Shown: positions 48,489 to 59,225 of the stretch, piece by piece
Layout of the letters: each line of letters begins with the position of its first letter
Numbering within the stretch: position 1 is the first letter of the stretch
NCBI GenBank assembly: GCA_910589415.1
Contig: OU342639.1
Location: 30,202,268 to 30,266,267 of the forward strand
Origin: Malachius bipustulatus
Lineage: Eukaryota > Arthropoda > Insecta > Coleoptera > Melyridae
Direction of reading: 5' to 3'
DNA: 64,000 bases
Position numbers and translations under genes: made by a program
Notes under the pieces: generated by a model
Told to the model about the DNA's origin: nothing
Seen by the model: only the letters and a program-made list of their open reading frames with translations
Databases searched by the model: none

Positions 48489-50361
48489 CAGAGTGATTTT
48501 TACTAATCGAGAAAATATAGCTTTTTTCGAAATGGTGAAAATCATAAAAATGTTATTTTTCGAAAACTAAGCAATAAGATTTCGATTTGATTTTGGTACA
48601 ATTTGTACCAACTTATTCATATAGTCTCAATCCAAAAACATCGAATCATTTTTTCAAGAAAACATTGTAATTTTTTTATATTTTCAAAATGTGACTTACG
48701 TTAATTTCGAATTGCAATATTTTTTCAACGTAAGCTTTCAACATATACACCGTGTTTTATATTAAGTCGGCACTATTGCTAACTTCGTTATTATTTGACC
48801 TAGAAAGTCGGTTAAATTAGCAAACTAGTAGTATTTTTTCTCCTGAATAAAATGGCGAAAACAAAAAAACAATTGAACAACGCGTTTTCGAGATATTCAA
48901 AAAAATGTAATTTTTTTAATGGAACACCCTATGTATTTTTGGATGAATCGGTTGCAAATTTTTTTTAAAGGAAAAAGTCTTTATGCACTATGATCCTAAA
49001 ATAATAAATTCATTGATTATTTATTATTTTACTACTCCTAAAGTAGGCTGCGATAATTAATGTAATTTAGTGTACCTACCTACGTAATGTAAGGTAAAAA
49101 AATATGTCGTCCTCAATAATGCATTTTTCAATAAAAAAATACACAAAAAAAGGAGTTGTTATATTGAAAAGGATTTAATTTTAAATAAACAAATAACAGA
49201 ACTTGTCCGTGTTTTAAATTAAGTCGGCACTATTGCTAACTTCGTTATTATTTGAGCTAGAAAGTCGGTTAAATTAGTAAACTAGTATGTATAGTATTTT
49301 TTCTCTTGAATAAAAATTATGAAAACAGAAAACAATAGAACATCGCGTTTTCGAGATATTTAAAATAATGAACATGTTTTATACTTTTATGGAACACTCT
49401 GTATATTTTTAGATGGATCGGTTGCAAATTTTTTTCAAGGAAAAAGTCTCTATGCACTATGATCCTAAAATAATAAAATTTTACAACACAAACAAGTTCT
49501 GTTATTTGTTTATGTAAAATTAAATCCTTTTGAAGGTAACAACTCTTATTTTTAGTGTATTTTTTTATTGGAAAATACCTGAAATTGAGGACGACATAAT
49601 TTTTTTACCTTACATTACGTAGGTACACTAAATTACAATAATTGTCGCAGCCTACTTTGGGAGTAATAAAATAATGAATAATTAATGAATTTATTATTTT
49701 AAGATCATAGTGCATGAAGACTTTTTCCTTTAAAAAAAATTTGCAACCGATCCATCTAAAAATATACAGGGTGTTCCATTAAAAAAATTAATTTTTTTTG
49801 AATATCTCGAAAATGCGATGTTCAATTGTTTTTCTGCTTTCGCCATTTTATTGAGGAGAAAAAATACTACTAGTTTGCTAATTTAACCGACTTTCTAGGT
49901 TAAATAATAACGAAGTTAGCAATAGTGCCGACTTAATATAAAACACGGTGTATTCTGTTATTGTAACGATGACAAAAATTGGTAATTATTACTTCACATT
50001 TGTTTCCATTGGTTGAAAAGTGAAAGTTGACTTTTTTTTAAGCTACTTGAAGCTCCAAACAGCACTGGCAATTAATTTTATTTGAAAAAAAACACGCTAT
50101 AAATGGTGTTTTACACTTAAATTATTGAATTTAATAAAACAATTAAAGTTTTCACAAAATATCCCTTTTCGGCCAATGTAAAGGGATATGAAGTATGTAG
50201 GTAGATAAGTGTGTTTGGATTATGAAACCATCAAGTAGACTGAATTGACATATTTGTACAAAAATCAAGTCGAAACCGTGCTTAGTTTCCGAAAAATAGC
50301 ACTTTTATGATTTTAACCATTTCGAAAAAAGCTATTTTCTCGATAAGTAAAAAGGTCACTG
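48489..50361. mobile_element. Fold-back element family L, containing family K
   Basis: Outer ends CAGAGTGATTTTTACTAATC and the mirrored GATAAGTAAAAAGGTCACTG, flanked by TA. The arms (about 48489-48620 and 50226-50361) share GAAAATAGCTTTTTTCGAAATGG and ATCATAAAAGTGCTATTTTTC. The large interior is mostly the K element at 48748-49950. Confidence 0.8.
48748..49950. mobile_element. Fold-back element family K with a third arm in its loop
   Basis: 1203 bp with TA flanks, from CACCGTGTTTTATATTAAG to CTTAATATAAAACACGGTG. Arm 48748-49203 pairs with about 49491-49950. The loop, 49204-49490, starts CCGTGTTTTAAATTAAGTCGG and is a direct, shortened copy of the left arm. Arms contain CGTTTTCGAGATATT and GCACTATGATCCTAAAATAAT. 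Confidence 0.85.
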
Positions 50362-52037
50362 TATGTAGGTATGGGTAAATTTTTAGCGTAACTGGCGTTT
50401 TTGATTGAAATAAAGACACCTAAAAAACGTGTCAAATTATATTTAGGAAAATTTGACACTACCTCAAATTCCCAATGGTAGAACATTAAATCGTTAAGAC
50501 GTTACCGTAGGTGTCAGGTGTGTAATAATGGTGTACCGACTAGTTTATATGATTTCCAATTTCCATAAACTAGTTACTACTATGATAATACATATAGTAG
50601 GTTAATAATGAATGACTCATCTCATATCATAACGTTCTTGTGCAAATAAACCGAGCGAAATAGTGGTTTACCTGTCTTAAATACCTGTGCAATGTGCAAG
50701 GCAAGGTTGTTTCCTGCAAAGTGCAAACAACAAATAACACATCCCTGCATATGCTGCATGCTGGTCTGGTCTGGTTCTGGTCTGGTTTGGTGTTTTCACT
50801 TCTACTTCTACTTCAACATACATGCAGGCTTGATTTCATTGATATCTCATCCAATTGAGCTACTGCTCGTTTAGGATGCTGACCAGAAGCTGAAGAACTT
50901 GTTTCTGTATACGTCGTCGTACTCGTATCTCTTATGATATTATTATTTGTAGTATGTATGTATGTATGTACCTGCTCGTATTATATACCTAGATAAAGAT
51001 ATAACTAGGTACCTATTTCATCATTTATTATTCATTCAAATACAATATAATATCGTATACGCATAGCTACCTAATACATAATAAGGATACAGGTGTTTTT
51101 ATGTTACTTATTGTACTTATACCATTAAAGACATTTTTGAGAAATTTGGGGTAAATACGGGCCTTGATATTTATGAGGGTCGTTTTAATAATTTCACCCT
51201 TATCGACTAAAAGTGTTGATAAAATTGATTGCTTTCAATGTCCGATAGATGGCGTGGATATGCGTTTATCCCATAAAAATTTCATGTCATTCCGATCAGT
51301 ATACCTAATTAGCGAATGACATTATTAGGTTGCACTTGTTGACAATCGACCAAAAGCGCGTACGGCTTGACATGACGCACTAGTGTCTTGAGCTGTAATA
51401 TAAAAAAAAAGAATTGGAAGGTCTTTATTTCTGAAGAGAAAGGACAATTTTATCGCAATGGAAAAAAAAAACTTGGGGGTGGGGGGGGGTTAAACAAATA
51501 GGGATCAATTCCGAGGTGGTAGCTGCAGAACTGTATATTTTTCGGATTTACCCAAAGAATTTTGTCAGTTTGAAGATGAGTTGCATGGGAAAAGCGTTTG
51601 ACGAACGCTTTTGAGTTAAGAGCAGGAGATGATGTCGAAAGCTTTTCTTGAAAATGTCAGAAACTTTTCAAACAACCCTCGTAAATACCTATTACCTGCT
51701 GTCAGAATTAACTTCACTTTCTCGGTAACGCACGCTACCCTGTGGATCTATTGTGAACGTAAAGGGATTATATGCCATGCCTCTGATTTACGACCCTGCA
51801 ATTTCCAGCAAATGCCTTTATAATAGTTGTTAAACGGCATGAAAGCTTAAACTTGAAGTGCGTGGTGTTGGTGTGTCCTGCGTTTAGCACTAGTAGTAGC
51901 ACTCGTGAATCGATAGGTCGAGGGTGAAGGCGCGTGAGTTCCGTTCCGTCCGGCACATCAGATTTATTAATTGACTCAGTTTTAAATTTTATGAAGGTAA
52001 TAATTAATACGTTAATCGTTGATTAATTTCGTTACAG
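50362..52037. other. Mostly non-coding DNA upstream of the grainyhead exon
   Basis: Holds CTGGTCTGGTTCTGG repeats at 50760-50790, a (GTAT)n run at 50953-50973 and a G run at 51476-51490. About 51520-51830 has an open plus frame without a recognised domain. The last bases before 52038 form a splice acceptor (TTTCGTTACAG). Confidence 0.5.
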
Positions 52038-52322
52038 GAAGCGGTCAAGCAAGGACTCGCTTGCGTCGACGGAGCAGTGCAACGGGGGCGAGCTGGCAAG
52101 TGCAGTGCGCGGCATGGCGGAACTGGACGGCCAGCAAGGGGGTGGTGAAGACCAACACACGTGGCGAGCTTTCTGCGAGCACCCTCTGACCGCCGCCACC
52201 GCTGCCATGCTGAACTTGGGCAGCGGCGGCGACGAACACGCACCGGCCATGGGCCTCGTTTACGAATGCTACAAGTTGCCAGCCATGGCCGATGGCAAGG
52301 AGAAACTCCAAGATATTTGGCA
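52038..52322 (+). CDS. grh: Grainyhead transcription factor, exon with N-terminal activation block
   Basis: Grainyhead/CP2-family DNA-binding activator of epithelial and cuticle genes (family knowledge). The exon follows TTTCGTTACAG and ends before GTGAGT; 94 full codons with one leading and two trailing bases. The translation contains WRAFCEHPLTAATAAMLNLG and then GLVYECYKLP, the counterpart of the W(K)xxLENPLTAATKAMM...ALGLLYDYYK block conserved from flies to vertebrate GRHL1-3, which supports the call strongly. Codons are GC-rich against an AT-rich background. An ATG at 52114 with purine at -3 and G at +4 could be a start, but the frame is also open from the acceptor. The two trailing bases CA join G at 59226 to make CAG (Gln), keeping frame. 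The DNA-binding and dimerisation exons lie beyond the window. Confidence 0.9.
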
Positions 52323-52762
52323 GTGAGTATTATAATTATATTCCTTCATCACGCATGCTGATGTTATATATTATGATGTTTTCAAGTTGATTATATTGTG
52401 ACCATGTATTTGAATTTAAAAAAAAATTGAAGAAAATCCATGTCTTGGTCAAAAGTGACCGACTCGAATGATCTGGGACGTCGGTATAACAGAGAGGTTC
52501 ATAAAAAATATACAAAGGGGTAAAAAAAAAAAACGGCCAACCCTATAGTGTCACCATCTTTATTTTTCATACGATTTGAAAAATTGATTCTACGATGTCT
52601 TCTGGTCGCCAATATGTGAAAAAATAGGAAACAAAATTATGAACATTGATAAAGGTCTTGTAGTCAAAGTAAGGGTGTTTTAATAAGTCACAGGGTGTTT
52701 GGAGAATGGGACACAACTGCAGTTTAGTGACCTCAACTAAAAGCGATTTAAAGAAACATATA

Positions 52763-53641
52763 CAGGGTGTCCCAGCTTATTCGAAGCGGTCTCTGTAGGC
52801 CAAACGATGGATTTTTTCCAAAAAAATTTTGCACATTCAAGTACAGGATCACAATGGCCAAAATTTAAAATTATTTTGGGGTATACAGAGAGTCCCTTAT
52901 GAGAGTGGCATATCAAAGTTATGTTTTTTTTTTAATGGAATGCTCCTATGTTATTGCATTTTTAGCTTGTCTGAGAAGAGAAAATAGGATTGGATTTTAC
53001 AGTTGGTGTTTAAATTCAGAAGTTTTTGAGTTATAAACAAGTGAAAATCGTCTTTTTTCAAGTTCAAGGCCCTGTACAACGAAAACGGTTCAAGATAGAG
53101 AAAAACGGCTTACATGTCCCTATTTTAACTTTTTATGTACTATCCTATGGTATAGAAACATTTGTACTTTCTTTGATTTTTTTATTTGGCGACGCGTGGA
53201 GAAATCTCAGAATTTTTCAAATTTTTTATCACCCTGTATAAAAATTTCATCTACATCATAGGATAGTACATGAAAAAGTAAAATAGGGACATGTAAGCCG
53301 TTTTTCTCTATCTTCAGCCGTTTTCGTTGTACAGGGCCTTGAACTTGAAAAATTACGATTTTCACTTGTATATAACTCAAAAACTTCTGAATTTAAACAC
53401 CAACTGTAAAAGCCAATCTTATTTTCTCTTTTCAGAAAATCTAAAAATGCAATAACATAGGAGCATTCCATTTAAAAAAACATAACTTTGATATGCCACT
53501 CTCATATGGGACACTCTGTATACCCCAAAATAATTTTAAATTTTGGCCATTGTGATCCTGTACTTGAATGTGCAAATTTTTTTTGGAAAAAATCCATCGT
53601 TTGGCCTACAGAGACCGCTTCGAATAAGCTGGGACACCCTG
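52763..53641. mobile_element. Fold-back element family C, copy 2
   Basis: 879 bp with TA flanks, CAGGGTGTCCCAGCTTATTC to its mirror. The loop is in the same orientation as copy 1 (GGCGACGCGTGGAGAAATC on plus). Arms are very close to copies 1 and 3, with small differences such as CAGAGAGTCCC for CAGTGTCCC. It lies 440 bases inside the grainyhead intron. Confidence 0.9.
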
Positions 53642-53648
53642 TATTTAG

Positions 53649-53832
53649 TACGAAAGTGCTTCGTCAAGAAAGTTATGGCGCCTTAAAGGAGAAAATTTGA
53701 TATTTCAGTAACCAAAACTGCGATAAAGCTGAAAATTGATGTAATTTTGATGTAAAATTGATCAGTTTTGGTTACTGAAATATCAAATTTTCTCCTTTAA
53801 GGTGCCATAACTTCTTGACAAAGCACTTATGG
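53649..53832. repeat. 184-bp hairpin with arms of about 75 bases
   Basis: AAGTGCTTCGTCAAGAAAGTTATGGCGCC and AAGGAGAAAATTTGATATTTCAG are mirrored by CTGAAATATCAAATTTTCTCC and GGTGCCATAACTTCTTGACAAAGCACTT. It begins 8 bases after family C copy 2. No CAGGGTG ends seen. Confidence 0.8.
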
Positions 53833-53869
53833 GCCTCTGGATGCAAGTATCCCTGTCTTTTCTCAATAT

Positions 53870-54090
53870 TGTTCAAAAAAAAATTAAAGAAAGAATGCAT
53901 CAAAAAATTTCTGTAAAATGAAAAAAAAATCAAAATATAACATCTCCACACTGAGTTTTGAATTAGATATCATACTTGCTTACCCTGCCTTCTCGAACTC
54001 TAAATCAAACCAATAAAAGTCTGTAGCTAATGGAGCTAGTTCTCCGAGGTCGAACAAACCCTCTACACACACACTTGAGCTGCGTCCCAT
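53870..54090. repeat. Retroposon-related segment
   Basis: An A-rich stretch followed by CCAATAAAAGTCTGTAGC and TAATGGAGCTAGTTCTCCG, then an ACACACAC run. The same order (A-rich, AAAAGTCTGTGGCTGATGG, simple repeat) ends the 420-bp insertion at 41851-42270. Confidence 0.55.
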
Positions 54091-54788
54091 TCATTTCCGG
54101 ACACCGGACAACCTGTATTTTATATCCTATATAATATTAGGCCCAAAAATTAGTTGCTCCCCCCATATTAGAAGATGCTTGGCCTTTTGGAAAACAAAAA
54201 TTGATTCGGTTTTATGAGAAAGTTATGATATTATGAATTTTGTATACGAAATTTTATCACCGTTACATTCGACGTTATATCATTCAATCAATCTTTGAAA
54301 TAAGTATATAAAATGCAAGTACCTATGTGTTATTGTTAACCTTGTTGAGGTACCGAATACCGATATACGTATACGTACATGTATTAGAAAGAGTATAAGA
54401 AGGTAACGTGTAACGTGCATGTATTAGTGTTCTATATCTGAACCCTTTACCCTTGCGGCGTTATACCGCGCGCGAATAGGTATAAAGCGCGGACACTGAC
54501 GATGGCAAGGATTCTCTTTGGCCTATACAAACACATGAATAAGAATTGAAAGAATACAATGGGACTAAATTTGTATAAGAAGAAATCGGCGGCGAGGTTC
54601 GGTATAGGAAAAGAACAATAATGCCAACAGGATGAGTGATGACGTTCATAATGTGTACTCGTATTTTATACAGTTCGTGTTTATAACAAACTGCCATCCA
54701 TGCCTGGTGCTCTGACACCGGGAATTGGGAGTCGTCGCCGAGCACACATGATGCACCGTAAATTGTGAATAAGATGTAGGTACTCTTA
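54091..54788. other. Non-coding intron segment, low in repeats
   Basis: CpG-containing sequence at 54420-54480 (GCGGCGTTATACCGCGCGCG) and at 54590-54760. A 120-codon minus open frame runs into the J element and shows no domain, so it is not called. Confidence 0.4.
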
Positions 54789-55510
54789 CAGGGTGTCCCT
54801 GAAACGTCTTTGCAGTCAGTCAACTTATCATACTCCGAAGTTGCTCGGTTTAGCCACTAGGAGATGCCTAAGAGTCAATTTTGAAATTGTTATTTTTGAT
54901 TTTTACTATAAAACTTAAACCGCTGAAGCGATTTTGATGAAATTTGGTATGACGTTATACAGTTTTATGGTATAAAAAGTGCAATCAAGGGGTTTTTAGG
55001 TTTCACACCCTTTGAACTTCTAATTCTACGCCAATGTAGTTAAAAAAAAAAATTTATACAAAAAAAAGTATCTCTCCTAATCTTATTGTTAAGAAGAAAA
55101 TCGCATTTGAACGTGGATTCTTATAGGATTTTTTTTCATGGGATTCTCTTAATTTGTATAGAATAATAAAATTAATTTACATTTCAACATTCGAACATTC
55201 AAAATCGCATTTGAATGTTGAAAAATAAATTTAAATAATCCCATAGGTAAAAAAATTCATTAAAATCTAGGATTTAAAAATTTTCAACTCCATTGGCGTA
55301 GAATTAGAAGTTCAAAGGGTGTGAAAACTAAAAAACCCATGATCTACGGCATCAATAATGAATATTAACCGCGACTAATTTTAGTATCTCATTTCATCAA
55401 AATCGCTACAGCCGGTTTATGTTTTATAATCAAAAATAACAATTTCAGGATTGACATTTTGACCTCTCCCAGCGGCCAAACCAAGCAACTTGAGACTAAG
55501 ATAATTTGTC
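54789..55510. mobile_element. Fold-back element family J, right end truncated
   Basis: Starts TA CAGGGTGTCCCTGAAACG. The arms pair GTTGCTCGGTTTAGCCACTAGG with CCAGCGGCCAAACCAAGCAAC, and CCTTTGAACTTCTAATTCTACG with its mirror near 55295. The last 50 or so bases of the right arm, including a CCCTG end, are missing. A separate arm is at 44290-44515. Confidence 0.8.
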
Positions 55511-56175
55511 TTATTTTCAAATTATTTTTACCCGGGTTTATCGTCTTCCAAAAATAATTCCATAATAGATACACTTTATTTTTAAAATATTTGTTATGGG
55601 TATCTACTTACCTATTTTTATTGGGTAGATAAAAATTAATAAGTACCTAATAGATATGCGATCTATAAACGTAACTCTGATCTTTCAGTAAGTATAGGTA
55701 AGTATTACCTATGCAGGTAGGTACCTACCTTACCTATAAAAATAAGGACAACAATGATTTTTCGTTATCCTGTAAAGTAATCAAAATAACTCAAGGATCC
55801 GTGATTGTTAAAAATTATGAAGTCCCGAGGCTTATGCGTATATGCATCACAACTTGGCGATGTGAAAGGATAGGATTCCCATCCTCGACAACGGTAAGGG
55901 TTCCTCTTTCCCGGGGTTAGTGTGATACAATATCCGACATATGTAATTTTAATCCTACTTATTTGAATGCCTTATCTTTGATCTGCATATTGTAACGTGA
56001 TACTGATAGTATCAGGTTGAACATCTCACATCTCACCCCTTTATACCAGTACAAATTGACTGACTATATATGTATAGGTATACATGGCATGCATCCAGGG
56101 CTAGACGATATAAATTATTGTTGGTAGGTAGATAGGTAGGTTGTACCTATAGGTATAAGTACCTTTTATTATTAC

Positions 56176-56217
<42 letters not shown>

Positions 56218-56266
56218 AACATAGGTATACCTACCTAGAGTACTATAAATATAAGTAGATACAGCG
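55511..56266. other. AT-rich non-coding intron segment
   Basis: TAGGTAGGTACC tracts and an (ATT)n run at 56167-56215. No gene recognised. Confidence 0.5.
56167..56215. repeat. (ATT)n microsatellite
   Basis: About 16 tandem ATT units with one ACT interruption. Confidence 0.95.
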
Positions 56267-56690
56267 GGTGTCAATTTTAAAACTTGCCACCCCCAAATTC
56301 TTCCTTGAAAATTTTTTTTTCAAAGAAATCCCGAAATAGGTCAATTTTAAATTTAATTTATGGTCTATTGACGTAAAAATATTTTATACAGGGTGTTCCT
56401 TGACTCAGTAATGACGACATTGTCTATTTTTTTAAATGGGACACGCTGTATATTATTACATTTTCAGATTGTCTGAGAAAATGCAGTAGGAATGGTTTTT
56501 ACAGTTGCAGCTTACATTGAGTAGGTTATGATGAGTTATAAACAAATGAAAATTGCAATTTTCTATTTTGAAAGCAACGGCTTATTTTTCGGCTCGATAT
56601 TTATCGAAAAACGGCTTACATGTCCCTATCTTAACTTTTGAGCGGTATCCTATGATGTAGATGATACAGCGTGATCAAAAGTCTGATAAT
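56267..56690. mobile_element. Family D left half, truncated
   Basis: Starts CAGCGGGTGTCAATTTTAAAAC and follows the D left arm (GCCACCCCCAAATTCTTCC, AATGGGACACGCTG, ACGGCTTACATGTCCC) to about GGTATCCTATGATGTAGATG near 56660, then leaves homology at the element centre. The right arm is absent. Confidence 0.8.
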
Positions 56691-57121
56691 TTTCGTTTCG
56701 TTTTCCTTTTTTTTTCGAATTTTCGAAAAAGACCCCGAAAAAGTCGGAATTTTAATTTTTTTTATACGCAGGGTGTTGAAAAACTCCAGGTAGAAATAAA
56801 TGACATTCATTACTTAGCATTGAAAAAGAATTTTTGTTCCAAGCTATACTGTAGATTCCTTAGAGATAAAATTTCCCTGAAACAACTATAAATCATAATC
56901 TCGAGTGCACAATTCAAAATTGTTATTTAATTGGAATATAAAACGAAACGACATTTCAAGACAAAAATATTACAGACGATTTGTGTTAAAATTCATTTTC
57001 AAAACACATAAAAAATAGAAGTGGGAAAAATTTAGAACTTGCAACATTGCACTAACAAGTTGGAAAAGTTGATTTTGGCAATAATCTCAAGCTGCAATTA
57101 ATTGAGGAAAATTGATACCTA
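56691..57121. other. AT-rich intron segment
   Basis: CAGGGTGTTGAAAAACTCC at about 56769 is a lone element end. The open frame 56661-56891 crosses this junction and is not credible. Confidence 0.45.
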
Positions 57122-57420
57122 TTATTATCATTTAAGAGGTCACTCAGCAGGAAGGACACTTTAAAGAACTACACAGCATTTTTCAGAAAGAGGATGATAA
57201 TAATTTATTCCTGCTCGCGAAAACAGTGGACTATTTAAAAGTCAGTTACGACGTCGACAGTTTGAGCACTATAGAGGCAAACCCTGGTATCAGTATATCA
57301 CTTTTTGGTCTTGCTAGGCAATTTAAGCTGCGTGGAAGTTTTGAAATATTTGGAGAAATGTATAAGTACGTACGGTATAATTGTGACGTGACAGAAGATG
57401 AAGTTAATGGATTTTAAGTA
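57122..57420 (+). pseudogene. Unrecognised coding-like open frame in the grainyhead intron
   Basis: Open for about 98 codons after a TAA at 57119-57121, ending at a TAA at 57415-57417. The translation has normal protein composition: GHFKELHSIFQKEDDNNL, then SISLFGLARQFKLRGSFEI and a short acidic end (TEDEVNGF). It has no initiator near its start, so it is either an exon (acceptor-like ACTCAGCAG at 57130-57138) or a remnant. It does not join in phase between the two grainyhead exons as the main isoform, since those fit together directly. The helical SLFGLARQFKLRG stretch makes me consider a fragment of a negative-strand RNA virus nucleoprotein captured in the genome, but this is only an impression. 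Function unknown. Confidence 0.35.
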
Positions 57421-58214
57421 ACATAAATTTTTACTGTTACAAAATCATTTCTAATATTTTTTGCAGAATAGCTGGGTGTTTAATTTTTTGGTTTTGCAAG
57501 AGTTATTTTTGGTATCTAACGAAAGTATTTTTGATTTTTTTCAAGTATTATGGCTTTTCTTAATATAATAATGTCATAATTATAGAAAAGTTATTATATT
57601 GCTCCACGCTGATAATTATTACGTTTTCAACAATTATTCGCCAATTATACTGGTTAAATTAATACACGGTGATAAGAATATCTTACACCGGCGTGAATTA
57701 ATAAAGCTTTAATTTAATTGTTTTAATCAGGAACGAGAAAAACGCAAGAGATCATTTTCATACATGGACTAATCAAAAAAAAATCCGCATGGCAAAATGT
57801 CAGTGGCGCACCAATTTTTTTTTTTTGTAAAAAATTATCATAGAACATGTTTGCAGGGACGCCACTGGTGGAGCAATAGAAAAAATCTTTTCTTATACTA
57901 AAATATGTGGTTTCACATCCAAATAAACACATACCAAAGTGGAAAAAAATATCGTAACTATTTTCGGAAATAATACCTAAAAACTAACTCTTGAAAAACA
58001 AAAATTCAACACCTTGGTAGAAAAAAAATTTACGCCGTTGCGGACTTTTCTTCTACTTGAGTTAAATATGAGTAGATGCCTGATTACGTACCTACCTTAC
58101 TGATATAGGTACTTTGAACGTAATCAATATCATCAAATTGTAAAAATTTGTAGGTAATTAAATCAAACCTTGACGATAAGAAGTAGGTTGAAAAGATAAA
58201 TAGAATAATCCCTA
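57421..58214. other. AT-rich intron segment
   Basis: A small inverted pair, CAGTGGCGCACCA and ACGCCACTGGTGG, lies at about 57800-57880. It shares the CAGTGGCG motif with families F and P. No gene recognised. Confidence 0.45.
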
Positions 58215-58394
58215 CTAACTATTCACAGGAGCAGATTCGATCTTGATTTTCAAGCCTTCCTTGGTGAAATTTGTATAGGTAGACGAACGAGGTATATGAG
58301 CAGTGAATGGTACAGCAGGTTTCTGTCCGAATCTATCATCGATATCTCCGGCGCGCAGTCTGAACGTATCGCTGTTTGCTGTTACTCGCCTCAC
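58215..58394 (-). pseudogene. Unrecognised minus-strand coding-like open frame
   Basis: 59 codons open on the minus strand between a TAG and two consecutive stops (58212-58217). The translation includes FRLRAGDIDDRFGQKPAVP, FTAHIPRSSTYTNF and LKIKIES. The segment is distinctly richer in GC and CpG (TCCGGCGCGCAGTC) than the intron around it. No initiator, and no good polypyrimidine acceptor at its upstream edge, so it may be the last exon of a gene on the opposite strand, or a fragment. I do not recognise the family. Confidence 0.35.
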
Positions 58395-58699
58395 CTACCG
58401 TTCAAGTCTTTTCAACTCTTAATCGCGTATTACTTTATTACGCACGCTTTACTTACAATAATAATAAGTATATAAGCACGATATATCTAAAGCTAGGTAT
58501 AGATACATTTTCTACATTTTTATACAAAAGTAGTATAAGAAAAAGTAATTAATTTCAAGATATAATAGCAAGATGATAAAAATTATAATTTATATCCTGC
58601 TTATTACTTACCGGAGCCGGATGTTTATAGTCACTCCCGTTGCTATAATTTCAACTAATATGTAAAGATATGATGGAATCTCTGAAACTATAAAAGATA
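58395..58699. other. AT-rich intron segment
   Basis: Nothing named beyond short A/T runs. Confidence 0.4.
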
Positions 58700-58870
58700 C
58701 AGGGTCGGTTTAATTAGAGAATGGTTACTAAGAATCTGATTTTTTTTAAACATCTTCAGCCGTTGCTGAAATTCCTGAAAAAACTGTAATTTTTTTTTGC
58801 CATAATACAATTTTCTTTTTTATTGAAAATATATCAATTATTATTTTTTGTAGAGGGGGGGGGGGCTTAC
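58700..58870. mobile_element. Family B second-shell fragment
   Basis: TA CAGGGTCGGTTTAATTAGAG, CATCTTCAGCCGTTGCTGAAA and CCTGAAAAAACTG, ending near a 13-base G run at about 58855-58867. It starts exactly at the inner-shell boundary of family B. Confidence 0.7.
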
Positions 58871-59079
58871 ACATTGTATCTATTCTCTATTTAATTCACT
58901 TATAAGTGCATAAGTAGCTAATTCATATCAATAAGCAACGTAGGTTGCCCGTTATACCTACCTACGTAATAGGTAGGTATAGATACCTATACGACGTCTC
59001 ACACGTCACACAACAGGACGAACGTCATGTCCCGACCTCGCCGCTGTCTATTTCTACATGATCTAGAGAGACTGACAGT

Positions 59080-59098
59080 ACAGTAGTAGTAGTAGTAG
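59080..59098. repeat. (AGT)n microsatellite
   Basis: Six tandem AGT units just upstream of the second grainyhead exon. Confidence 0.9.
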
Positions 59099-59225
59099 AC
59101 ATGCATTCATGCAATGCATGCATACTCATACACATTCTCATTACCATCATTAACGCATTAGAGTGATAAAAGGACTCCCCACCACGTGTCTAGCACATGG
59201 AATTACCGTCAGCGATTGGTTGCAG

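Larger units (their letters stand above)
52323..59225 (+). other. grh: grainyhead intron, 6.9 kb, GT...AG
   Basis: Begins GTGAGTATTATAATT and ends GGTTGCAG. It contains family C copy 2, a 184-bp hairpin, a retroposon-related segment, a family J element, a family D fragment, a (ATT)n run, two unexplained open frames (57122-57417, 58215-58394) and a family B fragment. Near 58970-59160 the sequence is low in repeats with TACCTACC and AGTAGTAGT runs. Confidence 0.85.

Noticed and set aside
52004..52361. Four other open frames over the first grh exon
   Set aside because: Shadows caused by GC-rich coding DNA. Only the frame with PLTAATAAMLNLG matches a known family and has compatible splice phases.
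54461..54823. 120-codon minus-strand open frame
   Set aside because: Begins inside the family J terminus. No domain recognised and composition is ordinary for intron sequence.
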